Source: Ruminococcus_G sp964621905
Lineage (GTDB): Bacteria; Bacillota; Clostridia; Lachnospirales; Lachnospiraceae
Reading direction: 5' to 3'
Length of the DNA: 64,000 nucleotides
Assembly (NCBI GenBank): GCA_964621905.1
Contig: CAZUNG010000001.1
Span: 186,001-250,000 of the forward strand
The position numbers and the translations under genes are program-made. Below, piece by piece: positions 1-9,936 of this stretch; the first letter of the stretch is position 1; each line of letters begins with the position of its first letter. Below the pieces are notes generated by a model. It was not told the origin of the DNA. It saw only the letters and a program-made list of their open reading frames with translations, and made no database searches.

Positions 1-351
1 CTGGTGGCCCGTGTGGAGGCCATTCTTCGGCGTACCGGAAAGACGGATGCAGGCGAGCAGCTTTCAGCCGGAGGGATAGTAATTGACAAAGCGGCTCATA
101 TGGTGACGATTGATGGAAAAGCAATTGAACTCAGTTTTAAAGAGTTTGAACTGCTGACTTATTTTATGGAAAATGAGGGAATTGCACTTTCCAGAGAAAA
201 AATCCTGAATAATGTCTGGAATTATGACTACTTTGGCGATGCCAGAACGATTGACACTCATGTAAAAAAACTGCGCAGCAAAATGGGTGACAAGGGGGAG
301 CTGATCCGCACAATCTGGGGAATGGGGTATAAATTTGAGGTAGATTCATGA
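1..351 (+). CDS. Response regulator, OmpR/PhoB winged-helix C-terminal part (5' truncated)
   Basis: This is the C-terminal portion of a two-component response regulator; the receiver domain lies before the window. The frame is open from base 1, so the first in-window GTG (position 4) is probably not the start. The visible part carries the OmpR/PhoB DNA-binding winged helix: a typical SFKEFELL helix, the recognition region around DARTIDTHVKKLR, and the C-terminal wing ending IWGMGYKF. Its stop overlaps the next gene's start in an ATGA, so it is translationally coupled to the histidine kinase and is almost certainly its cognate partner. It should bind DNA as a dimer after phosphorylation. Target genes cannot be told from the sequence. 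Confidence 0.9.
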   Translation: MVARVEAILRRTGKTDAGEQLSAGGIVIDKAAHMVTIDGKAIELSFKEFELLTYFMENEGIALSREKILNNVWNYDYFGDARTIDTHVKKLRSKMGDKGELIRTIWGMGYKFEVDS

Positions 352-1811
352 AACACTCGATTAAACGACAGATTGGCGGTATGTTCATCATACTGGTCGG
401 ACTTGCATTGGCATCGATCTGGATATGCAATTATTTCTTTTTGGAAGAATTTTATGTATCACAGAAAATTAAAATTTTAAAAACAGGTATGGATCAGCTG
501 AACACGATTACTGATCCAACAACGTCGGATAATGGTTTTGCACAGTTTTGTTCCGCAAATAATCTGAGCATTGTAGTTACCAGTGAGACAGAAGGCAATA
601 AAGTGTTTACCAATCTGAGAGAAGATGAAGCGGAGCGGATCGCAAGCCGTCTGTTTGGTTATATTACCGGGATCGATAAAGCAAAGCCGACCATCCTGGA
701 GCAGACAAAGCAGTACGTCGTACAGAAAAATCAGGATCTCGAAAGAAAGATGGATTACGTTGAAATCTGGGGAATCTTTGATGATGGAAGAAGCTTTATC
801 ATCCGGACGCCGATGGAGAGCATCAAAGACAGCGTCACGATATCCAATCGTTTTTATGCGTATATCGGTATCGGCGTCATTATTCTGGCGGCTGTTATCA
901 TCTGGCTTTTTACACAGCGTATCACAAAACCGCTCACAGAGCTGACGGCAATCTCACGTAAAATGGCAGCCCTTGATTTTGATACCAAATATGAGAGCGG
1001 CGGGGATAATGAAATCGGGGTTCTTGGACACAATTTTAATACGATGTCTGAAAAACTGGAACAGACGATCTCTGAGCTGAAATGTGCAAATATTGAACTG
1101 CAGCAGGATATTCAGAAAAAGATTCAGATAGATGAGATGCGCAAAGAGTTTCTTTCTAATGTGTCTCATGAATTGAAAACGCCAATTGCGCTGATACAAG
1201 GTTATGCGGAAGGTCTGCAGGACAATATCAATGATGATGAAGAAAGCAGGGAATTTTACTGCGAAGTTATCATTGATGAAGCTGCAAAAATGAATAAGAT
1301 GGTGAAAAAACTGCTGACTTTGAATCAGTTGGAATTTGGAAATGATCAGATCTTGATGGAACGTTTTAACCTGACCGCGTTAATTCAGGGAGTCATCCAG
1401 GCATCACAAATTCTGATTGAACAAAAGCAGGTGGAAGTGATATTTACACAAAAAAATCCGCTCTATGTCTGGGGCGATGAGTTTAAGATTGAAGAGGTTG
1501 TGACGAACTTCTTTTCCAACGCGCTGAATCATGTACAATATCAAAATAAAATTGAAATCCGCTGTGAGCAGCAGGGAAATCTGGTGCGTACATCCGTATT
1601 TAATACGGGAGATCCGATTCCGGAAGAAGATATCGATAAAATCTGGATCAAGTTTTACAAAGTGGATAAAGCGCGGACCAGAGAGTATGGCGGAAGCGGG
1701 ATTGGCCTTTCCATCGTGAAGGCGATCATGGAATCCATGCATCAGCAGTGCGGTGTGCGCAATTATGAAAATGGTGTTGAATTCTGGTTTGACCTGGAAG
1801 CAAAAGCATAA
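348..1811 (+). CDS. Membrane sensor histidine kinase (HAMP-HisKA-HATPase)
   Basis: The 487-residue product is a classic membrane sensor kinase. There is a transmembrane segment near residues 9-28, an extracytoplasmic region of about 140 residues, a second transmembrane segment near 168-190, then a HAMP linker starting at the TQRITKPL segment. The dimerisation/phosphoacceptor motif is SHELKTPI, with the phosphorylated His in the HE pair. The ATPase domain has the N box (FFSNALNH) and the G2 box (GGSGIGLSIVK). It should autophosphorylate and pass phosphate to the regulator encoded just upstream, which it overlaps by 4 nt. The external domain is not one I recognise, so the signal is unknown. The following hisHF genes start only about 20 bases later and may share the transcript, but a functional link is not implied. 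Confidence 0.93.
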   Translation: MKHSIKRQIGGMFIILVGLALASIWICNYFFLEEFYVSQKIKILKTGMDQLNTITDPTTSDNGFAQFCSANNLSIVVTSETEGNKVFTNLREDEAERIASRLFGYITGIDKAKPTILEQTKQYVVQKNQDLERKMDYVEIWGIFDDGRSFIIRTPMESIKDSVTISNRFYAYIGIGVIILAAVIIWLFTQRITKPLTELTAISRKMAALDFDTKYESGGDNEIGVLGHNFNTMSEKLEQTISELKCANIELQQDIQKKIQIDEMRKEFLSNVSHELKTPIALIQGYAEGLQDNINDDEESREFYCEVIIDEAAKMNKMVKKLLTLNQLEFGNDQILMERFNLTALIQGVIQASQILIEQKQVEVIFTQKNPLYVWGDEFKIEEVVTNFFSNALNHVQYQNKIEIRCEQQGNLVRTSVFNTGDPIPEEDIDKIWIKFYKVDKARTREYGGSGIGLSIVKAIMESMHQQCGVRNYENGVEFWFDLEAKA

Positions 1812-1831
1812 GAGAAATGAGGAATAAATCA

Positions 1832-2452
1832 ATGATTGCAATGATAGACTATGATGCAGGCAATATCAAAAGTGTAGAGAAAGCACTTCAGCTGCTCGGT
1901 GAGGATGTGGCAGTGACCAGAGATGCAGAAGTGATCATAAATGCTGAGAAAGTGATTCTTCCCGGCGTCGGATCATTTGGGCATGCGATGGAAAATCTGC
2001 ATCGCTTTTCACTGGTTCCCGTGATTCATGAGGTGGTACGCAGGAAGACTCCTTTTCTTGGCATCTGCCTTGGTCTTCAGCTTCTGTTTGAGAGAAGTGA
2101 CGAGAGTCCGGGTGTTGACGGACTGGGTGTGCTGAAAGGCGAAATTCTTCGGATTCCCAGTCAGGAAGGTTTGAAGATTCCGCACATGGGCTGGAATTCA
2201 CTGCACCTTGAGCATCAGGGACGCTTGTTTCAGGGGATTTCAGATGAAGCGTATGTCTATTTTGTACACTCCTATTATTTGAAAGCAGCTGATGAGACGA
2301 TCGTAAAGGCTACCACACAGTACAGTACCTGCATTCACGCGTCTGTAGAGCAGGATCACGTGTTTGCCTGCCAGTTCCATCCTGAGAAAAGTTCAGAGGT
2401 CGGACTGCAGATATTAAGAAACTTTGTAAATATCGGAAGGGAGGATCACTGA
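1832..2452 (+). CDS. hisH: Imidazole glycerol phosphate synthase, glutaminase subunit HisH
   Basis: HisH is the glutamine amidotransferase of IGP synthase. It releases ammonia from glutamine and channels it to HisF in histidine biosynthesis. The class I amidotransferase pattern is complete: nucleophilic Cys in GICLGLQLLF and the His/Glu pair in CQFHPEKS. An ATG exists at 1817, but I chose 1832 because it places the TGAGGA ribosome-binding site about 9 nt upstream and gives the usual HisH start MIAMIDYDAGN. Length is then 206 residues, normal for the family. hisF follows 2 nt after the stop. No other his genes are in the window, so this pair is separated from, or at the end of, the rest of the pathway. 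Confidence 0.95.
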   Translation: MIAMIDYDAGNIKSVEKALQLLGEDVAVTRDAEVIINAEKVILPGVGSFGHAMENLHRFSLVPVIHEVVRRKTPFLGICLGLQLLFERSDESPGVDGLGVLKGEILRIPSQEGLKIPHMGWNSLHLEHQGRLFQGISDEAYVYFVHSYYLKAADETIVKATTQYSTCIHASVEQDHVFACQFHPEKSSEVGLQILRNFVNIGREDH

Positions 2453-2454
2453 TC

Positions 2455-3216
2455 ATGTTTACGAAAAGAATCATTCCCTGCCTGGATGTCAATGACGGAC
2501 GTGTTGTCAAAGGCGTAAATTTTGTGAATCTGCAGGATGCCGGTGACCCGGTGGAGATTGCGAAAGCTTATGATAAAGCAGGGGCAGATGAGGTTGTTTT
2601 TCTTGATATCACAGCTTCGTCAGATCATCGTGCGACGGTTGTCGATATGGTAAGAAAAGTTGCAGCCAACGTGTTTATTCCGTTTACCGTCGGCGGAGGT
2701 ATCCGTACGGTGGAAGATTTTAAGATGCTGCTGAGGGAAGGGGCGGATAAAATATCCATTAATTCCTCTGCGATCAACAATCCCGGACTAATCCGGGAGG
2801 CATCTTTGAAATTTGGAAGTCAGTGTGTTGTGGTGGCGATCGATGCCAAACGAAGGGCAGATAAAAGCGGCTGGAATATCTATAAAAATGGCGGCCGTAT
2901 CGATGTAGGAATGGATGCTGTAGAGTGGGCGCAAAAGGCGGAAAGCCTTGGTGCAGGGGAGATTTTGCTGACCAGCATGGACTGTGACGGCACAAAGGCT
3001 GGTTATGACATTGCGCTGACACGTGCGATTGCAGACGCCGTATCGATTCCTGTCATCGCATCCGGCGGAGCAGGGACCATGGAGCATTTTTACGAAGCAT
3101 TGACGGATGGAGGAGCAGATGCTGCACTGGCAGCGTCTCTGTTTCATTATAAGGAACTGGAGATAAAAGAAGTAAAGAAATACCTGGCAGACCGGGGGGT
3201 ACCGGTACGCCTGTGA
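2455..3216 (+). CDS. hisF: Imidazole glycerol phosphate synthase, cyclase subunit HisF
   Basis: HisF is the TIM-barrel cyclase that joins PRFAR with ammonia from HisH to give imidazole glycerol phosphate and AICAR. The N-terminus KRIIPCLDVNDGRVVKG holds the conserved catalytic Asp on strand 1. The phosphate-binding loops are seen in VGGGIRT and ASGGAG, and the second catalytic Asp lies in TSMDCDGTKAGYD. At 253 residues it is full length. It starts 2 nt after hisH behind GGAGG, so the two subunits should be made in step. It is followed after 15 nt by ung. Confidence 0.97.
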   Translation: MFTKRIIPCLDVNDGRVVKGVNFVNLQDAGDPVEIAKAYDKAGADEVVFLDITASSDHRATVVDMVRKVAANVFIPFTVGGGIRTVEDFKMLLREGADKISINSSAINNPGLIREASLKFGSQCVVVAIDAKRRADKSGWNIYKNGGRIDVGMDAVEWAQKAESLGAGEILLTSMDCDGTKAGYDIALTRAIADAVSIPVIASGGAGTMEHFYEALTDGGADAALAASLFHYKELEIKEVKKYLADRGVPVRL

Positions 3217-3231
3217 GAAAAGGGGATTGTT

Positions 3232-3906
3232 ATGCCGCCGATCAGTGGAGCATGGGCAGAGGCGCTGAAGCCCGAATTTAAAAAGCCGTATTATAAAAAA
3301 TTATTTCAGACCGTAGCGCAGGAATACCAGACACGACAGATTTTTCCGAGCGGGGAGGATATCTTTAATGCATTTCATTTTACACCGCTTGATCAGGTCA
3401 AAGTTGTCATTCTGGGACAGGATCCTTATCACGGTGAAGGTCAGGCACACGGCCTGTGTTTTTCTGTGAAACCGGAAGTCGAGATTCCGCCGTCACTGGT
3501 GAATATTTATCAGGAGCTGGAAGAGGACATCGGATGTTACATACCAAATAACGGTTATCTGGAAAAGTGGGCCCGGCAGGGGGTTCTGCTGCTTAATACC
3601 GTACTGACCGTACGGGCCCATCAGGCAAATTCTCACCGCGGGATTGGATGGGAGGAATTTACAGATGCGGCAATCCGGGTACTGGCACAGCAGGAACGTC
3701 CCATGGTATTTATACTCTGGGGAAAACCTGCACAGTCCAAGGAAAGCATGATTACGAATCCGCTTCATCTGGTATTGAAATCACCTCACCCGAGTCCGCT
3801 GTCTGCATACCGCGGTTTTTTTGGGAGTCATGTGTTCAGCAAGACGAATACTTATCTGGAGAGTCACGGTCTGACACCGATTGACTGGCAGATTGAGAAT
3901 CGATAG
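3232..3906 (+). CDS. ung: Uracil-DNA glycosylase, family 1
   Basis: Ung removes uracil from DNA as the first step of base-excision repair. Family 1 signatures are present: GQDPYHGEGQAHG, which holds the water-activating Asp, and HPSPLSAYRGFFG, which holds the catalytic His and the leucine loop. Length 224 residues matches bacterial Ung. The gene begins 15 nt after hisF behind an AAGGGG-type site, and the next gene follows after 17 nt, so it appears to be read through from hisHF. The operon seems one of convenience rather than of pathway. Confidence 0.97.
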   Translation: MPPISGAWAEALKPEFKKPYYKKLFQTVAQEYQTRQIFPSGEDIFNAFHFTPLDQVKVVILGQDPYHGEGQAHGLCFSVKPEVEIPPSLVNIYQELEEDIGCYIPNNGYLEKWARQGVLLLNTVLTVRAHQANSHRGIGWEEFTDAAIRVLAQQERPMVFILWGKPAQSKESMITNPLHLVLKSPHPSPLSAYRGFFGSHVFSKTNTYLESHGLTPIDWQIENR

Positions 3907-3923
3907 ATAGAGGAAGAGAACGT

Positions 3924-5546
3924 ATGGGAAAGAAAAGTTCATCATTTATGAAGCAGGCATCCTTTTTGATGGTTGCAGGTTTGATTGTGCGCATGATCGG
4001 TCTTCTGTACCGGACGCCGATGAAAGCGGCAATCGGGGGACTTGGCTATGGCTATTACGGCTATGCATATAATGTATACAATATCCTGCTTCTGATCTCC
4101 GGTTACAGTATTCCGGTGGCAGTATCAAAACTGATGTCAGAACGTCTGGCGAAGAAGCAATACCGCAACGCTCAGAGGATTTTCTGGGGAGCAGTCGTCT
4201 ATATACTGATCATCGGATCGCTGGCGTCGATCGTTGCTTTTGTGTTTGCCGAACAGCTGCTCCCTGCCGGTGCGGAGGATGCGGTGCTTGCCCTGCGCGT
4301 ATTATCACCGACAATCATGCTGGCCGGCCTGCTGGGAGTCATGCGGGGGTATTTTCAGGCAAACCATAATATGCTGCCCACATCGATCTCACAGATCCTG
4401 GAGCAGATTCTGAATGCGGTTGTCAGTGTGGCGGCTGCGTATTTCCTGGTAAAAAGTTTTGGAACGACCGAAGATACGCGGGCGATCTACGGGGCTGCCG
4501 GCGGAACGCTGGGTACCGGAATCGGTGTGGTATCCGGTATTATTTTTATGCTGCTGGTGTTTGGGCTGAACCGTAAGGTCATTAAGCGGAAACTGATGCG
4601 TGATACTTCGGCATATCAGGAGAGCTATGGAGAAATTGTCAAGGTGTTGTTTCTGATGATGACGCCGGTTCTTCTGAGTACGTTTCTGTACAATGTCAGT
4701 GCGTATATCGACCAGTCCATATTTTCTCCGCTGATGCTGGCCAAAGGTGCTGATGCTGACAGTATTACGGAGATATATGGCGTATTCAGCGGACAATACA
4801 TGGTGTTGATCAATATTCCGGTTGCGCTGGCAAATGCAACTTCTACAGCGATGATGCCGGAGATCACTGCAAATTATGCGACAGGCAATGTAAAAAGCGC
4901 CAGGAGCAAAATTAATGAAGCCATCCGCATGACGATGTTTATAGCGATACCGGCCGCGTTTGGTCTTGCTGTGCTGGCTTATCCGATCATGGATCTGCTG
5001 TTTCCGGGATCACCGGATGCAGCGGGGACTATGCTGATCGCCGGAGCGGTATCCGTATTGTTTTATTCATTGTCCACGATCACAAACGGCGTGCTGCAGG
5101 GAATCGGCAGACAGTATATACCGCTCAGGAATGCGGCGGTGTCACTGGTTGTGAACGTTGTTGTGCTGGCGGTGCTGACAAAGTTTACAAACCTTGGGAT
5201 CTACAGCGTGCTGGCTTCGACAATTGCGTACTCACTTTGCATGTGTATCCTGAATGATCTCGCTGTGCGCAAATATCTTGATTACCGCGGCGAGTTTGTC
5301 AACACTTATATAAAACCGATTGGAGCCGCCGCCGGTATGGGAGCTGTGGCATGGATCGTGTATTACGGCCTGCACCTGCTGATTCCGGTCTCATTTATCT
5401 GTCTGTTAGCGGCAGTTATATTCGCAGTTGTTGTTTATCTGATCCTCTATGTGATGATCACAGGAATCACGGAGTCCCAGCTTCGGAAGTTTCCGATGGG
5501 CGGGGCAATGGTCAGAGCGATGAAAAAGGTCCATTTGTTGAAATAA
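3924..5546 (+). CDS. Oligosaccharide/lipid flippase-like membrane protein (SpoVB/MurJ/MATE-like superfamily)
   Basis: A 540-residue polytopic membrane protein with about 14 predicted hydrophobic segments. It belongs to the MOP exporter superfamily of polysaccharide flippases that includes SpoVB, MurJ and YtgP-like proteins. The N-terminus (FMKQASFLMVAG, then a glycine/tyrosine-rich loop) and the repeated two-bundle layout support this. Such proteins move lipid-linked cell-wall precursors across the membrane; in spore formers SpoVB acts in cortex synthesis. The exact substrate cannot be assigned. It starts 17 nt after ung, and the transcript ends at the hairpin directly downstream. Confidence 0.85.
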   Translation: MGKKSSSFMKQASFLMVAGLIVRMIGLLYRTPMKAAIGGLGYGYYGYAYNVYNILLLISGYSIPVAVSKLMSERLAKKQYRNAQRIFWGAVVYILIIGSLASIVAFVFAEQLLPAGAEDAVLALRVLSPTIMLAGLLGVMRGYFQANHNMLPTSISQILEQILNAVVSVAAAYFLVKSFGTTEDTRAIYGAAGGTLGTGIGVVSGIIFMLLVFGLNRKVIKRKLMRDTSAYQESYGEIVKVLFLMMTPVLLSTFLYNVSAYIDQSIFSPLMLAKGADADSITEIYGVFSGQYMVLINIPVALANATSTAMMPEITANYATGNVKSARSKINEAIRMTMFIAIPAAFGLAVLAYPIMDLLFPGSPDAAGTMLIAGAVSVLFYSLSTITNGVLQGIGRQYIPLRNAAVSLVVNVVVLAVLTKFTNLGIYSVLASTIAYSLCMCILNDLAVRKYLDYRGEFVNTYIKPIGAAAGMGAVAWIVYYGLHLLIPVSFICLLAAVIFAVVVYLILYVMITGITESQLRKFPMGGAMVRAMKKVHLLK

Positions 5547-5559
5547 TTCATTTGCATAG

Positions 5560-5613
5560 AAAAAGCTCAGAGATTCGGAACATCAAATTCGATATCTCTG
5601 AGCTTTTATTTTG
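5560..5613. terminator. Bidirectional intrinsic terminator
   Basis: The arms at 5560-5574 (AAAAAGCTCAGAGAT) and 5594-5608 (ATCTCTGAGCTTTT) form a near-perfect 14-15 bp stem. It has A-rich and T-rich flanks on both sides, so it can stop the plus-strand hisH-to-flippase transcript and the convergent minus-strand activase transcript. Confidence 0.9.
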
Positions 5614-5621
5614 GGGTCGGG

Positions 5622-8600
5622 TCAGTGATCCATGTTTTTGACGGCGGTGGAGAGCATCAGTTTAATCCGGTTCAGCTGGTTCACTTCACTGGCTCCCGGA
5701 TCATAGTCGATAGCGACGATATTAGCGTCCGGATACTCGCGCCTGATTTCTTTTATGACGCCTTTTCCCACGATATGGTTTGGCAGACATCCAAACGGCT
5801 GGGTACATACGATGTTCTTCGCATTGTTATGTATCAGTTCCATCATCTCACCGGTCAGAAACCAGCCTTCTCCGGTCTGGTTTCCGATTGATACAATCGG
5901 CGCGGCCATTCTGGCGAGGTCTTCGATCTTCGCCGGCGGATCAAAATGTTTACTTTTCTCAAATTCCTTAGTCGCTGCACTTCTCAGCCATTCTATTCCT
6001 CTGATTGCGATATTGGCCATTTTTGCAGTCGATTGTTTTGTCCCCAGATATTTGGATTTGAAATTCTGGTTATAGAAACAGTAACACATAAAGTCAATGA
6101 GGTCAGGCACGACCGGTTCCGCTCCTTCGCGTTCCAGAAGCTCTGCCAGGTGATTATTGGCTGCCGGAAGGAACTTCACCAGAATTTCCCCGACGATGCC
6201 GACGCGCGGTTTCTTTTCGTCGGTGATCGGCAGATGGTCAAAATCACGGATGATCGTGCGGCAGATTTGTTTGAAACGCGTATGACTCATCCGTTTTCCT
6301 GTTATAAAATCAATGCATACTTTTTCCCATTTTCGGTGGAGACGGTTGGCAGACCCCTTTTTCTTCTCGTATGGCCGCATGCGGTAGATACATTTCATCA
6401 GAATATCTCCAAATACACAGGCATATGCCAGGCGGACCGCAAGATCCGGCGTAATTTTAAAACCGGGGTTGCTCTCCAGACCACTTAAGTTAATGGAGAT
6501 TACCGGGATGTGCGCCATGCCGGCCTTTTCAAGGGCGCGGCGGATGAATGCGATATAGTTGGAAGCACGACAGCCGCCCCCGGTCTGCGACATGATGATG
6601 GCAACGTGGTCCAGGTCATATTTTCCGGACAGCAGCGCCTGCATGATTTGTCCGACTACCATTAAAGACGGGTAGCAGGCGTCATTGTTGACATATTTCA
6701 GGCCGACATCGACCGCTTCTTTATTGTCATTTGGAAGCACTTCCAAACGGTAGCCTGCCGCATTGAATGCCGGTCCCAGGATATTAAAGTGGATCGGAGA
6801 CATCTGCGGACACAGGATGGTATACGTTTTCCGCATTTCCTTTGTAAAGGAAACTTTTTCTATGGAAGAAGGTGCGATCTTCCGGTTGATACATAGGTTT
6901 TCACGGGTTCGGATCGCTGCGAGCAGAGAACGGACTCGGATACGTGCAGCTCCCAGATTGTTGACCTCATCAATTTTCAGACAGGTATAGATCTTTCCGC
7001 TGTGCAGAAGGATTTCGTTGACCTCATCCGTTGTGACGGCATCCAGTCCGCAGCCGAAAGAATTCAGCTGAATCAAGTCCAGATCTTCCCGCTCTTTGAC
7101 AAAGTTCGCGGCGGCGTAGAGCCGCGTGTGGTACATCCACTGATCATTGACCCGGATCGGCCGCTGAAGCGGGGCGAGATGCGAAACAGCATCTTCAGTC
7201 AGGACGGCTACCCCGTAGGAATTGATCAGATCGGGAATTCCGTGATGGATTTCCGGATCGATATGATAGGGGCGTCCGGCAAGAACGATACCGTGGCGTC
7301 CATGCTGTTCCATCCAGGCGATGGTTTCTTCCCCTTTGCGCATCATATCTTTTCTCTGAGCATCCTGTTCCAGCCATGCCTCATGTGCGGCTCTTCGGAT
7401 TTCATCATCCGGAATATCCGGAAACTCTTTGACGAGCCGTTCTGTCAAGATTTTCTCATTGGTAAATGCCATGAAAGGATTTCTGAAAATGATAGAATCA
7501 TCGTTCAGTTCGTCCACATTGTTTTTGATGTTTTCGGCATAGGATGTGACGATCGGACAATTGTAATGATTGACCGAATCTTCAAATTCCGTCCGTTCAT
7601 ACGGAATACAGGGATAGAAGATGAATTTTACACCCTGACGAATCAGCCAGGTCACATGACCGTGCGCCAGTTTGGCCGGATAACACTCGGATTCACTTGG
7701 AATTGATTCGATTCCCAGTTCATAAATCTTACGTGTTGATGTGGGGGAAAGCACCACCTGGTATTTCAGAGCCGTAAAAAATGTAAACCAGAATGGATAA
7801 TTCTCAAACATGTTGAGAACGCGCGGGATACCGACTTGTCCCCGGACAGCCTGGTCAGCTGAAAGCGGCTCGTAGCCGAAGATCCTCTCGTATTTGTATT
7901 CGAACAGGTTCGGAATATGGTCTTTGTTCTTTTCTTTTCCGATTCCTCGTTCACAGCGGTTTCCGCTGATAAACTGACGGCCTCCGCTGAAACGGTTGAT
8001 GGTCAGACGGCAGTTATTGGTACATCCCTTGCAGTTTGCCATGGATGTGCTAAATTTCAGCGTGTTGATTTTATCAATGGGCAGCATCGAGGAAACCGCA
8101 TCCTCCTCATAGCGCTCACGGGCGATCAGGGCTGCTCCGAATGCTCCCATGATGCCGGCGATGTCAGGACGGACAGCTTCGCATTCTGCAATTTTTTCAA
8201 AACTCCGGAGAACCGCATCGTTGTAGAAGGTACCTCCCTGGACGACGATATGCTGACCGAGTTCTGAAGCATCGGATACTTTGATGACTTTGTAAAGTGC
8301 ATTTTTGATGACAGAGTACGCCAGACCTGCGGAAATGTCGGAGACCTCAGCGCCCTCTTTTTGAGCCTGCTTTACTTTTGAATTCATGAACACCGTACAG
8401 CGTGTGCCAAGGTCAATCGGATTTTTGGCAAACAGTGCCGCTTTGGCAAAGTCTTCAACGCTGTAATTGAGTGATTTTGCAAACGTTTCAATAAAAGAGC
8501 CGCAGCCTGAGGAGCACGCTTCGTTCAGCTGTACACTGTCTACAACACCGTCCTTGATCTTAATACACTTCATATCCTGACCGCCAATGTCAAGGATACA

Positions 8601-9842
8601 GTCAACTTTTGGATTAAAAAAAGCGGCGGCATAGTAATGAGATACTGTTTCGACTTCTCCCTCGTCAAGCATCAGCGCAGCTTTGATGAGCGCCTCCCCG
8701 TAACCGGTTGAGCAGGACCAGGAGATATGTGCTTTTTCCGGGAGATGGCTGTAAATTTCCTGAACGGCCTTTATTGTGGTGGCAAGCGGGCTTCCGTTGT
8801 TGTTGTCGTAAAAGGAATACAAAAGAGAACCGTCTTCTGCGACAAGAGCGGCTTTCGTTGTGGTAGAACCGGCATCGATGCCGAGATAACAGTTCCCCTC
8901 ATAGGTACTGAGATCCGAGGTTCTTACATTATAGCGGCTCTGACGGCTGTTAAACGCTTCATATTCCGCTTCCGAAGCAAACAGAGGATCCATACGGTCA
9001 ACTTCAAAGTCCAGTTTGACGCTGGACGCCAGCTGTGTCTGCAGCAAGCGCATGGAATGGCTGACTTCTTCTTTTGCATTCATCGCAGAGCCAATTGCTG
9101 CAAATAAATGGGAATTCTCCGGGATGATGGTATGTTCTTCGTCGAGATTCAAAGTGCGGATAAACGCCTGTTTCAGCTCTGATAAAAAGTGAAGAGGACC
9201 GCCCAGAAAGGCGATATGTCCGCGGATCGGTTTACCGCACGCCAGCCCGCTGATTGTCTGGTTGACGACCGCCTGGAAAATGGAGGCAGACAGGTCTTCT
9301 TTTGTGGCCCCTTCGTTGATCAGCGGCTGGATATCAGACTTTGCAAAAACGCCGCATCTGGCTGCGATCGGATAGAGTGCCTTGTAATGCTTTGCGTATT
9401 CATTCAAACCGACGGCATCGGTCTGCAGCAGGGAAGCCATCTGGTCGATAAAAGAACCGGTTCCTCCGGCACAGATACCATTCATACGCTGCTCAATGGA
9501 GCCTCCCTCAAAATAAATTATTTTGGCGTCTTCACCGCCAAGTTCAATGGCAACATCTGTCTTTGGCGCCAGCTCCTGCAAAGAAGATGACACAGCGATG
9601 ACTTCCTGTACGAAGGGAACGTTCAGATGGTTTGCAAGGGCCAGCCCTCCGGAACCTGTAATGACAGGATGGACAGTGAGGTCACCGATCTGGCTGCAGG
9701 CTTTGTCAAGAAGCGCTGCAAGCGTCTCCTGTATATTCGCAAAATGACGTTCATAATCTGAGAAAAGGAGATGATGATCTTTATCTAAAACTGCAATTTT
9801 AACGGTTGTTGAACCGATATCAATACCTAATGTGTATTTCAT
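5622..9842 (-). CDS. Fused 2-hydroxyacyl-CoA dehydratase activase / dehydratase-like protein (BadF/HgdC x2 + DUF2229 + HgdB-like)
   Basis: A 1,406-residue protein. Residues 1-255 form one ASKHA-fold activase (GIDIGSTTVKIAV start, GGEDAK, CAGGTGSFID). About 318-575 form a second copy (GIDAGSTTTKAAL, GGQDMKC, CSSGCGSFIE). These are followed by a cysteine-bearing segment (CKGCTNNCRL), a DUF2229-type region and a C-terminal part resembling HgdB dehydratase subunits. Activases of this class use ATP to drive low-potential electron transfer through a [4Fe-4S] cluster bridging a dimer; here both activase halves are on one chain. This fused form is widespread in clostridia, and its substrate is not known. 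I chose ATG at 9842 over the TTG at 9854 because GGAAG sits 5 nt upstream and the sequence then begins MKYTLGIDIG. The gene stands alone, with its own promoter and terminator. Confidence 0.85.
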   Translation of the reverse strand: MKYTLGIDIGSTTVKIAVLDKDHHLLFSDYERHFANIQETLAALLDKACSQIGDLTVHPVITGSGGLALANHLNVPFVQEVIAVSSSLQELAPKTDVAIELGGEDAKIIYFEGGSIEQRMNGICAGGTGSFIDQMASLLQTDAVGLNEYAKHYKALYPIAARCGVFAKSDIQPLINEGATKEDLSASIFQAVVNQTISGLACGKPIRGHIAFLGGPLHFLSELKQAFIRTLNLDEEHTIIPENSHLFAAIGSAMNAKEEVSHSMRLLQTQLASSVKLDFEVDRMDPLFASEAEYEAFNSRQSRYNVRTSDLSTYEGNCYLGIDAGSTTTKAALVAEDGSLLYSFYDNNNGSPLATTIKAVQEIYSHLPEKAHISWSCSTGYGEALIKAALMLDEGEVETVSHYYAAAFFNPKVDCILDIGGQDMKCIKIKDGVVDSVQLNEACSSGCGSFIETFAKSLNYSVEDFAKAALFAKNPIDLGTRCTVFMNSKVKQAQKEGAEVSDISAGLAYSVIKNALYKVIKVSDASELGQHIVVQGGTFYNDAVLRSFEKIAECEAVRPDIAGIMGAFGAALIARERYEEDAVSSMLPIDKINTLKFSTSMANCKGCTNNCRLTINRFSGGRQFISGNRCERGIGKEKNKDHIPNLFEYKYERIFGYEPLSADQAVRGQVGIPRVLNMFENYPFWFTFFTALKYQVVLSPTSTRKIYELGIESIPSESECYPAKLAHGHVTWLIRQGVKFIFYPCIPYERTEFEDSVNHYNCPIVTSYAENIKNNVDELNDDSIIFRNPFMAFTNEKILTERLVKEFPDIPDDEIRRAAHEAWLEQDAQRKDMMRKGEETIAWMEQHGRHGIVLAGRPYHIDPEIHHGIPDLINSYGVAVLTEDAVSHLAPLQRPIRVNDQWMYHTRLYAAANFVKEREDLDLIQLNSFGCGLDAVTTDEVNEILLHSGKIYTCLKIDEVNNLGAARIRVRSLLAAIRTRENLCINRKIAPSSIEKVSFTKEMRKTYTILCPQMSPIHFNILGPAFNAAGYRLEVLPNDNKEAVDVGLKYVNNDACYPSLMVVGQIMQALLSGKYDLDHVAIIMSQTGGGCRASNYIAFIRRALEKAGMAHIPVISINLSGLESNPGFKITPDLAVRLAYACVFGDILMKCIYRMRPYEKKKGSANRLHRKWEKVCIDFITGKRMSHTRFKQICRTIIRDFDHLPITDEKKPRVGIVGEILVKFLPAANNHLAELLEREGAEPVVPDLIDFMCYCFYNQNFKSKYLGTKQSTAKMANIAIRGIEWLRSAATKEFEKSKHFDPPAKIEDLARMAAPIVSIGNQTGEGWFLTGEMMELIHNNAKNIVCTQPFGCLPNHIVGKGVIKEIRREYPDANIVAIDYDPGASEVNQLNRIKLMLSTAVKNMDH

Positions 9843-9936
9843 ATTTTCTTCCAACCTACTTTCTCATCATTGGTAGGACAATGCCCGAAACAGGGCTGTC
9901 CGGCATATTTCCATTTAATAAGTAAAATTCTCTGAT

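Noticed and set aside
6763..9747. Several plus-strand frames opposite the activase gene
   Set aside because: They are antisense shadows of the 1,406-residue gene and none has motifs or start signals.
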